64,000 nt of DNA, taken from assembly GCA_020060215.1 (NCBI GenBank), contig JAGVAP010000120.1, positions 1 through 64,000 of the forward strand, in the 5' to 3' direction. The stretch comes from Deltaproteobacteria bacterium (lineage in GTDB: Bacteria > Desulfobacterota > DSM-4660 > Desulfatiglandales > HGW-15). Within the stretch, counting starts at the first letter, position 1, and every line of letters starts with the position of its first letter. Below are positions 55,587-64,000 of the stretch, piece after piece. The position numbers and the translations under genes were made by a program. The notes under the pieces are model-generated. The model ran no database searches. It was not told the DNA's origin and saw nothing but the letters and a program-made list of their open reading frames with translations.

Positions 55587-56732
55587 TTGGCTGAGGTATC
55601 CAAAACGATGAATCAAATGATGGCTTGGCGCCATCATCTACATAAAAACCCTGAAACGGCGTTTGGAGAAATAAAAACTGCGGAATTTGTTGCGCTGCTG
55701 CTCGAATCGTGGGGATATGAGGTTTGTACCGGAGTCGGAAAAACTGGAGTAGTAGCATCACTCAGGTCCGGACAAGGTCGTAAAGCCATCGGTTTGCGGG
55801 CGGATATGGATGCGCTGCCGGTCTCCGAACAAGTTGAAAGTGAATACAAAAGCCGAATTGCCGGGAAGATGCATGCCTGCGGTCATGATGGCCACATCGC
55901 TATGCTGCTGGGGGCCGCCCAGTACCTATCCGAAAAGAGAGACTTTAATGGAACGGTGCGGCTGATTTTCCAACCTGCCGAGGAGATCATGGGCGGCGCC
56001 CCGGCCATGATCAAGGATAGGTTTTTCGAGCGCTTCCCGGTAGACGCCATTTTTGGCTTACACAACATGCCCGGAGTAGAACAGGGAAAGCTTTACTTCA
56101 GGTCCGGCCCGATGATGGCCGCTGTGGATAACTGGGAAGTTGAGCTGACCGGCAGAGGCAGCCATGGCTCCGTGCCGGAAAAGAGCCTCGACCCAATCGT
56201 TGCCGGATCATCACTGGTGATGGCGCTGCAGACGATTGTGTCCAGGAACGTGGCCCCCCTGCAGTCCGCTGTTGTCTCCGTGGGAGCCTTTCTCGCGGGT
56301 GAGGCCGCTAACGTGATCCCGCAAAGCGCGATTTTGCGTCTGAGTATCCGAAGCAGCACGCAAACCACCCGCGACCTGGTATTGAACAGGGTCAAAGCAG
56401 TTATTGCCGCACAAGCTCAATCGTTTGGAGTGAGCTACGAGGTTCGGGAAGGTCCTCCTGGCGCCATACTCGTTAATGATGCTGTCCAGACAGCGTTTGC
56501 TGCCCAAGTGGCGAAAGATCTGCTTGGAGAAGATCAGGTATCGACAGAGGGGGCCACTTACATGGGCAGTGAAGATTTTGCGGTTTTCACCGAGCAAAAA
56601 CCTGGCACTTACTGCATCATAGGAAACGGTGACACCCCGATGGTTCACAACCCAACGTATGTGTTTGAAGACAAGAACCTCACTATTGGATGCGCCTATT
56701 GGATCGCGTTAACTGAGGCCTTCTTAAAATAA
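55587..56732 (+). CDS. M20-family amidohydrolase
   Basis: A 381-residue zinc amidohydrolase of the hippurate hydrolase/N-acyl-amino-acid type: GLRADMDALPVSE, KMHACGHDGHIAMLLGAAQY with metal-binding Cys/His, IFQPAEEIMGGA with catalytic Glu, dimer domain with GRGSHGSVPEKSLDPI, and TYMGSEDFAVF. Starts at a TTG (55587), or at ATG 55608. It would hydrolyse the substrate brought in by the two membrane proteins. If that is an N-acylglycine, the released glycine fits the adjacent cleavage system (inference). Confidence 0.9.
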   Translation: MAEVSKTMNQMMAWRHHLHKNPETAFGEIKTAEFVALLLESWGYEVCTGVGKTGVVASLRSGQGRKAIGLRADMDALPVSEQVESEYKSRIAGKMHACGHDGHIAMLLGAAQYLSEKRDFNGTVRLIFQPAEEIMGGAPAMIKDRFFERFPVDAIFGLHNMPGVEQGKLYFRSGPMMAAVDNWEVELTGRGSHGSVPEKSLDPIVAGSSLVMALQTIVSRNVAPLQSAVVSVGAFLAGEAANVIPQSAILRLSIRSSTQTTRDLVLNRVKAVIAAQAQSFGVSYEVREGPPGAILVNDAVQTAFAAQVAKDLLGEDQVSTEGATYMGSEDFAVFTEQKPGTYCIIGNGDTPMVHNPTYVFEDKNLTIGCAYWIALTEAFLK

Positions 56733-57085
56733 CCATCTGCGGCGCATTTTAGGTGAGCTGCAAGTAGCGTGCTTATGAGAGCCAGGGAGTTCTTTAGGGC
56801 AAGGGTTATGTAAATACCTTTCACAGAAGCTTCCGAATAGCGTCCGAGACCGAAAATCCATACTCCCATGAGAGGGCTGTGCGCTGTAAGGTCCTGGTGT
56901 GGGTGTACGAACGTATCCCTGCAGCAGCTAATTGTAGGCTGCATGCAAGGGAGACTTGCCGAAGGTCAGCTTAACCGATGATGTAAACGGTAACGGGCCT
57001 ACACCGTCAAAATAGAATGACGACCTTGGGCGGGTCCGACTCATCGTGACATGCCATAGAAGCAAAAAGTCTGGCGCAAATCAGT
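56733..57085. other. intergenic, no supported gene
   Basis: About 350 bases between the M20 gene and a receiver gene. Base composition moves back to that of the right part of the window. No domain, repeat or RNA gene recognised. Confidence 0.35.
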
Positions 57086-57517
57086 ATGCCTGGTCAAAGC
57101 AAACCCGTGATTCTTGCGGCCGAAGACGATCAGGATGATCGATTGCTCTTTGAGGAGACTATGGCGCCTTTCATGGGCTTTCTGGATCTCCGATTTGCAG
57201 AAGACGGAGAGAAATTGATGGAGTATTTGCATTCTGCGACCCGAGGGAAGAACCCTGAAATCCCCTTGCCCCAACTGATTATCCTGAATTTGAATATGCC
57301 CAGGAAAAACGGCTGCCAGGCCCTGATAGAAATAAATGACGACCCCAAGCTCAAGCACATCCCTGTTGTCGTTTTGACGACCTCTTCCATAGAGGAAGAG
57401 AAACGTTTCTGTATCGAAGCAGGCGCCAGAGCCTTTTTTACGAAACCAAACGCTTTTCCCGAGCTCCAATCGGCCGTCAGGAGTATCGTCGAAGAATGGT
57501 TTCCGCTTCCATCCTAA
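57086..57517 (+). CDS. single-domain receiver with Asp-to-Asn change
   Basis: A 143-residue CheY-like protein of the Rcp1 type. The acidic pocket (ILAAEDDQDDRLLFEE), Thr (VVVLTTSSIEEEKR) and Lys (AFFTKPNAF) are present, but the phosphoacceptor position reads LIILNLNMPRKNG, with Asn where Asp is expected. It may work without phosphorylation, or the change is recent loss. Confidence 0.85.
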   Translation: MPGQSKPVILAAEDDQDDRLLFEETMAPFMGFLDLRFAEDGEKLMEYLHSATRGKNPEIPLPQLIILNLNMPRKNGCQALIEINDDPKLKHIPVVVLTTSSIEEEKRFCIEAGARAFFTKPNAFPELQSAVRSIVEEWFPLPS

Positions 57518-57857
57518 AGACGCAAACTCATAGGAGTCGCCCTTGACCCTCCTGAAGGATCTTATACGGGTTTTCCTGTATTCGGAGCCCCCTTGTTCGA
57601 TTGAGACTTCCCGCCACCGGGCTGATTATGTTAAGCCTCTGCACAAACGAGCAATGCGACGCCAGCCCCTCCTTCGGTCTCTGCATCTCGGAGAAACTCC
57701 TCTGTGATAGGGAGACCGTCCCTATACGGCCCCATCGTCTGATGCGTTTGGACGCTCTCCAATTTCTTCACACTCCTCCGCCTCCATCCATCAGACGTGG
57801 GGCACCCGCCTGTACTTCCGCCCCAACGGAATCAAGCTTGCCAATTCCGCCGCTCGC

Positions 57858-58814
57858 ATGGGCGACCTGTCGGAAAGGCCGACCTGTTATGGCATCACGC
57901 ACAGAAGGGCCACTCCCTGCGACGGTACGGAGCATACCTGCCCCCTGCAGGAAGTCAAGAAGACCGGGAAGCCCGTTTCGGTCGAGCATATCCACTACGA
58001 TAAAGAAGGGAACGCGAGGAACGTTGAAGTCAGCGCCTACCCGATCCTCGATGAAGAAGGAAACGTCGTCCGCATGATTGAATATATGCTGGACATTACC
58101 GAGCGCAGGAGGCTTGAAAAGGAACTGGAAGGCTATGCCGAGAGGGTGAAGCTCTTTGCATACTCCGTATCCCATGATCTCAAGAACCCGATCATGGCAA
58201 TACACGGACTGACAAGACTCCTCTGCAAGAGGGAAGGCGAAACTCTGAACGACACTACGCGGGCGTACTGCAACCGGATCCTGAAGACGTCCCAACAGGC
58301 TTTGACCCTGATAGAAGAGATCAACGCCTTCATCCGGGCGAAGAAAGCGGTTCTCAATCTGGAACCGTTCCCGCCGAAAGAGGTCTTTGCGCAGGTGAAG
58401 ACCGAATTCCGGGACTCTATGGCCGGCCGCGGCATAAGATGGTCGGAGCCGGCAAACGTACCTGAGATCAAAGCGGACAAGACGTCCATGATCAGAGTCT
58501 TCAGGAATCTCGTCGATAACGCGCTGAAGTACGGCGGCAAAGACATGCGGGAGATCAAAGTCGAATACAAGGAGGAGGAAGGCCTGCACCTCTTTTCCAT
58601 ATACAACGACGGCGCGGGCATTGACAGACAAAATTCAGAGAAGATCTTCGAGACGTTTCAGCGAAGCGACAAGTCCGGCGGAGTGGAAAGCACGGGCTTG
58701 GGGCTCTCCATTGTCAGGGAGATAGCGGAAAAGCACGGGGGAAGGGCCTGGGTTGAAAGCGAGGGTGGGAAGGGGGTGACTTTCTATGTATCGATCTCGA
58801 GTCGCCTGGGGTAA
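57858..58814 (+). CDS. PAS histidine kinase, N-terminally shortened
   Basis: A 318-residue kinase: end of a PAS domain with PAC (VEVSAYPILDEEGNVVRMIE), HisKA with phosphoacceptor His (LFAYSVSHDLKNPIMAIHGL), and HATPase (LVDNALKYGGK, NDGAGIDRQ, STGLGLSIVREIAEKHGG). Ahead of the ATG the same frame continues open to about 57706 and still reads PAS-like (RLYFRPNGIKLANSAAR), so part of the domain lacks a start codon. The gene is probably descended from a longer kinase. Confidence 0.75.
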   Translation: MGDLSERPTCYGITHRRATPCDGTEHTCPLQEVKKTGKPVSVEHIHYDKEGNARNVEVSAYPILDEEGNVVRMIEYMLDITERRRLEKELEGYAERVKLFAYSVSHDLKNPIMAIHGLTRLLCKREGETLNDTTRAYCNRILKTSQQALTLIEEINAFIRAKKAVLNLEPFPPKEVFAQVKTEFRDSMAGRGIRWSEPANVPEIKADKTSMIRVFRNLVDNALKYGGKDMREIKVEYKEEEGLHLFSIYNDGAGIDRQNSEKIFETFQRSDKSGGVESTGLGLSIVREIAEKHGGRAWVESEGGKGVTFYVSISSRLG

Positions 58815-58898
58815 GAGCCGGAGTGAGAATCGGGATCGGTTCTTTCAACCGTTCATTGCCATGGCCACATCGTCCCCACGCTCCGGCGCCTCACCCCC

Positions 58899-59084
58899 TC
58901 ACAGCGGGAGCCACTTCCTGACGATCGCGCCTACGGCAGATACCAGTTCCTCGAAGCTTGCGGGCTTTGTGACAAACCCTTCCGCGCCCGCCTCCCTGCA
59001 GAGGCAAATGTCCTCCTCCATCGAGGAGGTGGTCCAGATCACTACCGGGATATGTTTCAATTCATCGTCCTGCTTGATTTCCAC
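58899..59084 (-). pseudogene. receiver domain fragment
   Basis: The last 61 residues of a CheY-like receiver (DDELKHIPVVIWTTSSMEED, GFVTKPASFEELVSAVGAIV). The acidic pocket and phosphoacceptor are absent: the fragment begins right after the stop of the PAS kinase at 59094. It resembles the C-terminal half of the receiver at 57.1 kb. Confidence 0.7.
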
Positions 59085-59093
59085 AAACCGATT

Positions 59094-60329
59094 CTATTTC
59101 TCTCCTTGTCGTACGGGCAGGGTGACGACAAAGGTGGATCCTTTCCCCGGCGCGCTCCTGGCCCTGATGCTGCCCCCATGGCGCTCAGCCACCCTCGCGC
59201 AAATGGCGAGCCCCATCCCTATGCCGTCGTATTCGGCTCTTCCATGGAGACGCTGGAAGGGCTTGAAAATTCGATCCATGTATTTCTCGTCAAAGCCGAT
59301 GCCGTTATCCTCTATGTATATTTCGTACTCCCGCCTGGGAGAGATTTCATTCCGTGCATAGATTCTCACCCTGGGCTCTTCCCCGTTCTTGCGGAACTTC
59401 AAGGCATTCCCGATGAGATTCTGAAAGAGCTGTCGAATTTGTCCGGTATCGGCCTCGATCACAGGCAGGTTCCCCACCTCGACGGTCGCCTCTGAATCCC
59501 GGATCTGGATTTCCAGGTCCGCTAAAACCTCCTGCACAATCTGCTGCAGCTGAACGGGTCCGAAGGGTTGGGCCTTGGAAATCAGCCTTGAGTATGCCAA
59601 GAGCGATTGGAGGATCTGTTTCATCCTCCCGGCCGTCTCCCGCATCCGGTTCAGGTAGTCGCGACCTTCCTCCACGATCGAATCGCCGCATCTGCATGTG
59701 AGAAGATCGGCAAACGTCTGGATCTTCCTCAATGGCTCCTGGAGATCGTGAGAGGCGACAAAGGCGAAGCTCTCCAGCTCCCGGTTGCTGAACTCGAGCT
59801 TCCTGACATAGGAGGCGATCTTCGCCTCGGCCGCTTTGCGCTCCGTGATGTCCATCACCACCGCGCATGCCACGATGATGTCGTCCAGCCGGAGGGGGCG
59901 GATGGAAAAATGGACAGGGACTTGCGTCCCTCCCGCTATGGCCAGGGAAACCTCACCCGTTCCGAGGTCCTTCTTGCCTCGTTCGAAGATCTCCCGAAGA
60001 CGCTCCTTATCGCCCCCACAGACCCAATGGAAGATGGAGGTACCCGGGATCCTCTCGCTCGGGCCTTTGACGATCTCCGCAAACCGCCGGTTGCAAAAGT
60101 AGATGGTTCCTTCGGCCGTGAGGGACAGGGCCCCCTCGTTCATGGTCTCGATAAAGACCCTGTATGGCTCGTCCGCGCTCTTGAGGGTATAGATCCTCTC
60201 CCCGTCCCTCCCCGAGATCAGGAGCGCATCCACCTCCCCTTCACGTATGGCGCGGAGGGTCTCCTCCGCCTCCTCGGCGCGGCTGCGCCAGGTCTCTATT
60301 TCGCGCAACAACCGGGGTTGATATTTCAT
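59094..60329 (-). CDS. PAS histidine kinase of the kai operon
   Basis: A 411-residue soluble kinase: N-terminal coiled coil, a PAS domain (EPYRVFIETMNEGALSLTAE), PAC ending VMDITERKAAEAK, HisKA (ESFAFVASHDLQEPLRKIQT), HATPase (FQNLIGNALKFRK, YIEDNGIGFDEKYMDRIFKP, GMGLAICARVAERHGG). The phytochrome/SasA-like HisKA and its place 20 bases after kaiB suggest output or input of the Kai proteins. Confidence 0.9.
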   Translation of the reverse strand: MKYQPRLLREIETWRSRAEEAEETLRAIREGEVDALLISGRDGERIYTLKSADEPYRVFIETMNEGALSLTAEGTIYFCNRRFAEIVKGPSERIPGTSIFHWVCGGDKERLREIFERGKKDLGTGEVSLAIAGGTQVPVHFSIRPLRLDDIIVACAVVMDITERKAAEAKIASYVRKLEFSNRELESFAFVASHDLQEPLRKIQTFADLLTCRCGDSIVEEGRDYLNRMRETAGRMKQILQSLLAYSRLISKAQPFGPVQLQQIVQEVLADLEIQIRDSEATVEVGNLPVIEADTGQIRQLFQNLIGNALKFRKNGEEPRVRIYARNEISPRREYEIYIEDNGIGFDEKYMDRIFKPFQRLHGRAEYDGIGMGLAICARVAERHGGSIRARSAPGKGSTFVVTLPVRQGEK

Positions 60330-60349
60330 GAGCCACGAACCCTCAACGT

Positions 60350-60688
60350 CTATTTCTTCCTGAGATCCAATCCCAGGAGGATCTTTTCGGAATCCGAGAG
60401 ATCCCCGATGAACTTTCTCAATGGCGATGGGAGCATCTTGATGAGCGTAGGGATCGCAACGATCTGGTCCCCCTTGGCGAGGGAGGGCTGCTGGTACACG
60501 TCGATGATCTCCAGTTCGTAATTGTCCGGAAGATGCTCCTCGCAGATCTTCCTGATGTTTTCAATGGCCCGGATGCTTCGGCGGGTGGTTCCTGTAACAT
60601 AGAGACGCAACAGATGCTTTTCCCGCTTCTTCTTTGCGATAGCCTTTTCGTACTTCTCGGTGGAGACTCCCGTCTTTCGTTTTGCCAT
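60350..60688 (-). CDS. kaiB: KaiB-family protein, copy 1
   Basis: A 112-residue KaiB with a basic N-terminal extension of about 25 residues, then the thioredoxin-like core (LLRLYVTGTTRRSIRAIENI, NYELEIIDVYQQPSLAKGDQ, IVAIPTLIKMLPSPLRKFIG D). KaiB changes fold to bind KaiC. Second kaiB gene in the operon. Confidence 0.92.
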   Translation of the reverse strand: MAKRKTGVSTEKYEKAIAKKKREKHLLRLYVTGTTRRSIRAIENIRKICEEHLPDNYELEIIDVYQQPSLAKGDQIVAIPTLIKMLPSPLRKFIGDLSDSEKILLGLDLRKK

Positions 60689-60728
60689 AAGTGTCCTTTT
60701 TGCGCTGAATACCTATTTCAGGTGGAAC

Positions 60729-61091
60729 TTAGCGCGGGAGGAGATCGAGGCCCACGAGCACTCGTTCCTCGTTTGAGAGATCGCCGATGATCTTTCTCAC
60801 GGGCTCCGGGAGCTTTCTCACCAGCGTGGGGATGGCCAGGATCTGGTCGCCGGAGGCAAGTTTGGGGTTTTCTATAAGATCGATCACCTCGATGCGATAC
60901 TTGCCCTTGAGGTTCTCCTCGCAAATCCTTTTGAGGTTGGAAAATGCCGTGATCGATTTGGGCGTCTGCCCCGCCACATAAAGCCTCAACTCCCAGAACT
61001 CCGATTCCCGTTTCCGCTCCCTTTCCTTTGCTGCCGACTCGGGCCTTGCGGATTTCCTTCTTGCGGATTGCAGCCGTGCTCTCTCCTTCAT
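60729..61091 (-). CDS. kaiB: KaiB-family protein, copy 2
   Basis: Start at ATG 61091 with GAGGGG upstream; the frame is open to 61121. A 120-residue KaiB with a strongly basic N-terminal extension (about 30 residues, [19 protein letters not shown]) and the core [60 protein letters not shown]. It follows kaiC by 90 bases. Confidence 0.92.
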   Translation of the reverse strand: MKERARLQSARRKSARPESAAKERERKRESEFWELRLYVAGQTPKSITAFSNLKRICEENLKGKYRIEVIDLIENPKLASGDQILAIPTLVRKLPEPVRKIIGDLSNEERVLVGLDLLPR

Positions 61092-61181
61092 CATATCCCC
61101 TCTCAATCGGGTGTTGTTCACCCTGTTGTTGCATTACCCGGCAGTGTTTGCGCGCGGCTGCTTTCTTGGCCCTCTTCTCAG

Positions 61182-62903
61182 TCATTCTTCTGTCCCTTCG
61201 GGCTTGTCCGCCTTGCGGAGCCGCGACATCCTGTCGCGAAACTCCAGAATCTTTTCTTCCCTGGTCTTCTCCTGCCGGTCGATCTTTCGGATTTCCTCCT
61301 CCTCCGCTTCCAACTGAGCCCGAATGGCCGCTATCTGCGACTCCGCAACCGCCCGTTTTCGTTCGAGCTCGCGCCTCTTCCGCTCGTGCTCCTGACGTCT
61401 TTCACTCTCTGCAGCCTTCTCGGCCGCCTCCTGAGCGGCCCGCGCTGCGCCGGCCAGGACCCCCGCCGGTCCGATGTAGACGTCTTCGAGCCTGATCCCC
61501 TCCCCGGTAATCCGGAATTCCCGTATCTGGTTGGAGTTTGCGGCCCCCCGTGCCTTCAGCACCATAATTCCGCGGTTTCGCTCCCCCGAGCTTTCAATGT
61601 CCCGAACAACCATCCATACGTCCATCAGGGAGGAGATGCCCACTTCCGACTGCTCGATCTCCCGGCCGCCCCTGGTGAGGCTGTTAAAAAGAGTGGTGAT
61701 CTGCTTTGCCTTGAAAAAGTCGATCATCCGCGTGAGCATGGACCGCACCTCGGTCTCTCTCCCCGCCCGGATGAAGTTGGTGATGGGGTCGACGATCACG
61801 ACGGAGGGTTTGAACTCCTCGACCGCCTTGTGCATCATCGTGAGATGCATCTCCAGCCCGAATGTGTCCGGCCGCCCCGCTGTGAACCTGAGGAGTCCCT
61901 TGTCAACATAAGGCTGCAGACGGATTCCGATCGACTCCATGTTTCGGACGATCTGCGCCTGGCTCTCCTCGTAGGCGAAATAGAGGCACCGCTCCCCGCG
62001 CTCGACGGTCGCCTTGGCGAAGGTGCAGGCAAGGCTGGTCTTCCCCGTACCCGCCGTGCCGGAGAGAAGAACCGAGCTCCCGCGGTAGAACCCCTTTCCC
62101 TCGAGCATGGCATCCAGGCGCGCAATGCCCGATGAGATGAATTCCCGCGAAACGTCGTAGCCCAAACCCACGGACGTGATCGGCAGCACGGAGAGGCCTT
62201 TATCCCCGATCAGGAAGGGGTATTCGTTCGTGCCATGAGACGAGCCGCGGTACTTGGCCACTCGCAGCCGCCTGGTCGAAATCTGCTCCTGGACCCGGTG
62301 ATCGAGTAGGACCACGCAGTCGGCCACGTACTCTTCCAGACCGTGGCGGGTAATGCCGTCCCTGCCGCGCTCCGCCGTGACGATGGTCGTGAGCTCCCGC
62401 TCCTTCAGCCACCGGAAGAGTCTCCGGAGCTCCGCCCGAAGGATGGCCTCGTTCGGGAGACCGGAAAAGAGCACTTCGACGGTATCCAGAACAACCCGTT
62501 TCGCCTTCACCTGATCGATGGCATAGGCCAGCCGTACGAACAACCCGTCCAGGTCGAACTCTCCGGTCTCCTGGATCTCGCTTCTCTCGATGTGAACATG
62601 GTCGATCGCCATCTTCTTGCCCTCGACCAAGTCCCGGATGTCGAACATGGATTGCGTGTTCTTCATCAGGTCCTTCGCCGTCTCTTCAAAGGCGACAAAG
62701 ACGCCTGGTTCCCCATATTCGCGTGCGCCGCGCACGATAAATTCCATTCCCATCAGCGTCTTTCCCGCGCCGGCCGACCCTGCCACCAGTGTAGGCCTCC
62801 CCCTGGGGAGACCGCCGCCTGTGATCTCATCGAATCCCTGGATGCCGGTGGGAGATTTCTCAAGAACATCCTCATTATTAGGAGATAGTGCCCCCTTGCC
62901 CAT
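61182..62903 (-). CDS. kaiC: KaiC-family double RecA ATPase
   Basis: A 573-residue protein with CI (Walker A GSAGAGKT, catalytic FEET) and CII (Walker A GTAGTGKT, YEES) domains. In CII the dual phosphorylation site reads GISSLMDVW, Ser-Ser in place of the cyanobacterial Ser-Thr. A C-terminal coiled coil of about 90 residues (rich in EAERKR repeats) replaces the KaiA-binding tail. No kaiA is present. It starts a minus-strand operon with two kaiB genes and a kinase. Confidence 0.94.
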   Translation of the reverse strand: MGKGALSPNNEDVLEKSPTGIQGFDEITGGGLPRGRPTLVAGSAGAGKTLMGMEFIVRGAREYGEPGVFVAFEETAKDLMKNTQSMFDIRDLVEGKKMAIDHVHIERSEIQETGEFDLDGLFVRLAYAIDQVKAKRVVLDTVEVLFSGLPNEAILRAELRRLFRWLKERELTTIVTAERGRDGITRHGLEEYVADCVVLLDHRVQEQISTRRLRVAKYRGSSHGTNEYPFLIGDKGLSVLPITSVGLGYDVSREFISSGIARLDAMLEGKGFYRGSSVLLSGTAGTGKTSLACTFAKATVERGERCLYFAYEESQAQIVRNMESIGIRLQPYVDKGLLRFTAGRPDTFGLEMHLTMMHKAVEEFKPSVVIVDPITNFIRAGRETEVRSMLTRMIDFFKAKQITTLFNSLTRGGREIEQSEVGISSLMDVWMVVRDIESSGERNRGIMVLKARGAANSNQIREFRITGEGIRLEDVYIGPAGVLAGAARAAQEAAEKAAESERRQEHERKRRELERKRAVAESQIAAIRAQLEAEEEEIRKIDRQEKTREEKILEFRDRMSRLRKADKPEGTEE

Positions 62904-63162
62904 CGCTCACGTGTCCCTTCTGTGGAGTCATTTGCGGAAGTGCCGGAAAAATCCCAGTATAGCTCATAAGAGCCCGGTTTCAATGAATTGGTTGGTAAGT
63001 TATTGAATTGTGGGTTTAATCTCTCCGGGGCTTCTACCCGTTCCCGATCGGGATCGTCCTGGCGGTCTCACATCGATCACCAGACATTTTGGGGAAAACG
63101 GTGGGCGGCAGCGTTCGCCTCCGGAGAGGGCCTGCATCGGCGGTGACCGGAGTGAACGCTCT

Positions 63163-63356
63163 CATTCACCTGTTAACGGGATCTGCAAATATGTGTTCCC
63201 GAACCCGAGAAGCCCCAAATGGCCGATGAGCAACAACGGTGTACTTTCTGCCCTGCGGCGTATGGGTTTTGAAAGGAGGAAATGACCGGACATGGGTTTC
63301 GGGCCACGGCTCGAACCATTCTTGACAAAATTTTACAGTTCAGATCCAGTACTTGA
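63163..63356 (+). pseudogene. tyrosine recombinase (integrase) C-terminal remnant
   Basis: Reads YVFPNPRSPKWPMSNNGVLS, ALRRMGFERRK and, after a frame change at 63282, MTGHGFRATARTILDKIL. This is the P4-type phage integrase region with the H-x-x-R of the active site (GHGFRA). It breaks off before the catalytic Tyr, next to the stop of the receiver gene on the other strand. The stretch 62904-63162 before it holds nothing I recognise. Confidence 0.7.
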
Positions 63357-63828
63357 TCTTATCCCAGAACTCCTTATCATGATCCTTCCAGTCAGGACCG
63401 AACATCTTGTCGTAGAACTTCCCCCATCTCTCCAGCCAGTTGGACCATAAATGGCTCCCTTCTGCCTTTTTTTTGAGGACCTCGCTCAGAAAAAGGGGGA
63501 GCTCGGTCAGCTTTTCTTTCGGCAGATAGGAGGCTGCCCCGCCCTTGAACGATTTCACAATGTTGTCCGGGCTTAACGCGTGCGCGGTCAGCATCACAGC
63601 GATCACGCTTCCCCTATTTGCCAGTTCGAGCAAGGCATACCCATCCACCCCCATGATGTCCAGGACGGCCAAGTCGAACCGCTCCTGTTCCAGGAGTCGC
63701 TTGGCGTCGGAAAAGCTGGCGGCGCCCCGGACTTCACACATGGTGAGAAGGGCTTCCACCATATGCGCCACATCCGGCTCGTCATCGACCACCAGCACCC
63801 TTTTCCCTTCCAGAATATCTACTCCCAT
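63340..63828 (-). CDS. response regulator with conserved C-terminal tail
   Basis: A 162-residue protein: receiver domain with VLVVDDEPDV acidic pocket, phosphoacceptor Asp in LAVLDIMGVDGYALL, Thr in VMLTAHALS and a Lys in SYLPKEKL. A 40-residue tail follows (WLERWGKFYDKMFGPDWKDH, KEFWDKI), found in a group of deltaproteobacterial receivers as I recall. No DNA-binding domain, so it acts through protein contact. Confidence 0.88.
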   Translation of the reverse strand: MGVDILEGKRVLVVDDEPDVAHMVEALLTMCEVRGAASFSDAKRLLEQERFDLAVLDIMGVDGYALLELANRGSVIAVMLTAHALSPDNIVKSFKGGAASYLPKEKLTELPLFLSEVLKKKAEGSHLWSNWLERWGKFYDKMFGPDWKDHDKEFWDKIKYWI

Positions 63829-64000
63829 AATCGCTCCTGCTGACGTTCAATAAGTGAATATGTCTTCACGTATAGCCCGACAGAAAACTTCGGATTGATT
63901 CCAGGGCATTCTTGGCTGTCGCACGGGCCTCCTACAAGACAGACTGGTTGTGAACCGGGCACGAAGACGAAACGACTGCGGCCAGAGACAGTTTGAAAAC

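Overview
The window looks like a chromosomal segment of a G+C-rich anaerobic or facultative Gram-negative bacterium. The best guess is a member of the Desulfobacterota (old Deltaproteobacteria) or a near relative, possibly from a metagenome. The reasons are lipoproteins and outer-membrane proteins, many PAS/HAMP histidine kinases, a membrane nitrate reductase, CooC, KaiB/KaiC proteins, abundant palindromic intergenic repeats and, above all, selenoprotein genes. The taxonomic call is an inference. Single-base frameshifts occur in several otherwise intact small genes. They may be real decay or assembly errors.

Layout. 0-9 kb: signalling genes (HAMP-repeat kinase entering from the left edge, kinase remnants, DUF302 protein, a membrane-UspA fusion, a kinase-fold protein, and a Ser/Thr kinase fused to a sulfatase-modifying-factor domain next to its PP2C phosphatase). 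9.5-23.2 kb: a metal-efflux island with two MetA-type outer-membrane proteins, a czcCBA-type RND operon carrying a PII-like gene and three exported proteins, a CzcD-type CDF exporter, and a dmeR-dmeF pair with a clear CsoR/RcnR-type operator. 23.3-29 kb: cooC, a divergent Crp/Fnr regulator, ynfA, a 39-residue Cys-rich peptide, an atypical Rieske protein, VapBC, a sterol-desaturase-like protein and a methyltransferase.

29-33.6 kb is the most striking part. It is a minus-strand, operon-like run of an ArsR-type repressor, a small helical protein, a NapH-like ferredoxin, a rhodanese-CcdA-thioredoxin fusion, two tandem thioredoxin-fold proteins and a TVP38 membrane protein. Four of these genes read through five in-frame UGA codons. 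Each set is followed at 14-18 bases by a short hairpin with GGU in a five-base apical loop, as in bacterial SECIS elements. I interpret this as a selenocysteine redox relay across the membrane.

33.8-46 kb: a lipoprotein, a kinase remnant, a TDT-family transporter, and narGHJI split by palindromic repeats and a GIY-YIG nuclease gene, followed by a molybdate-type binding protein and a DsrE-like gene. 46-56.7 kb: a glycine module (lpd, TetR regulator, gcvPB, gcvPA, gcvH, gcvT, an IS256 remnant, a two-gene DUF5058-type membrane system and an M20 amidohydrolase), which probably imports and hydrolyses a glycine-containing compound and feeds glycine to the cleavage system. 57-64 kb: receiver and kinase genes around a kaiC-kaiB-kaiB-kinase operon without kaiA, ending near an integrase remnant and another response regulator.
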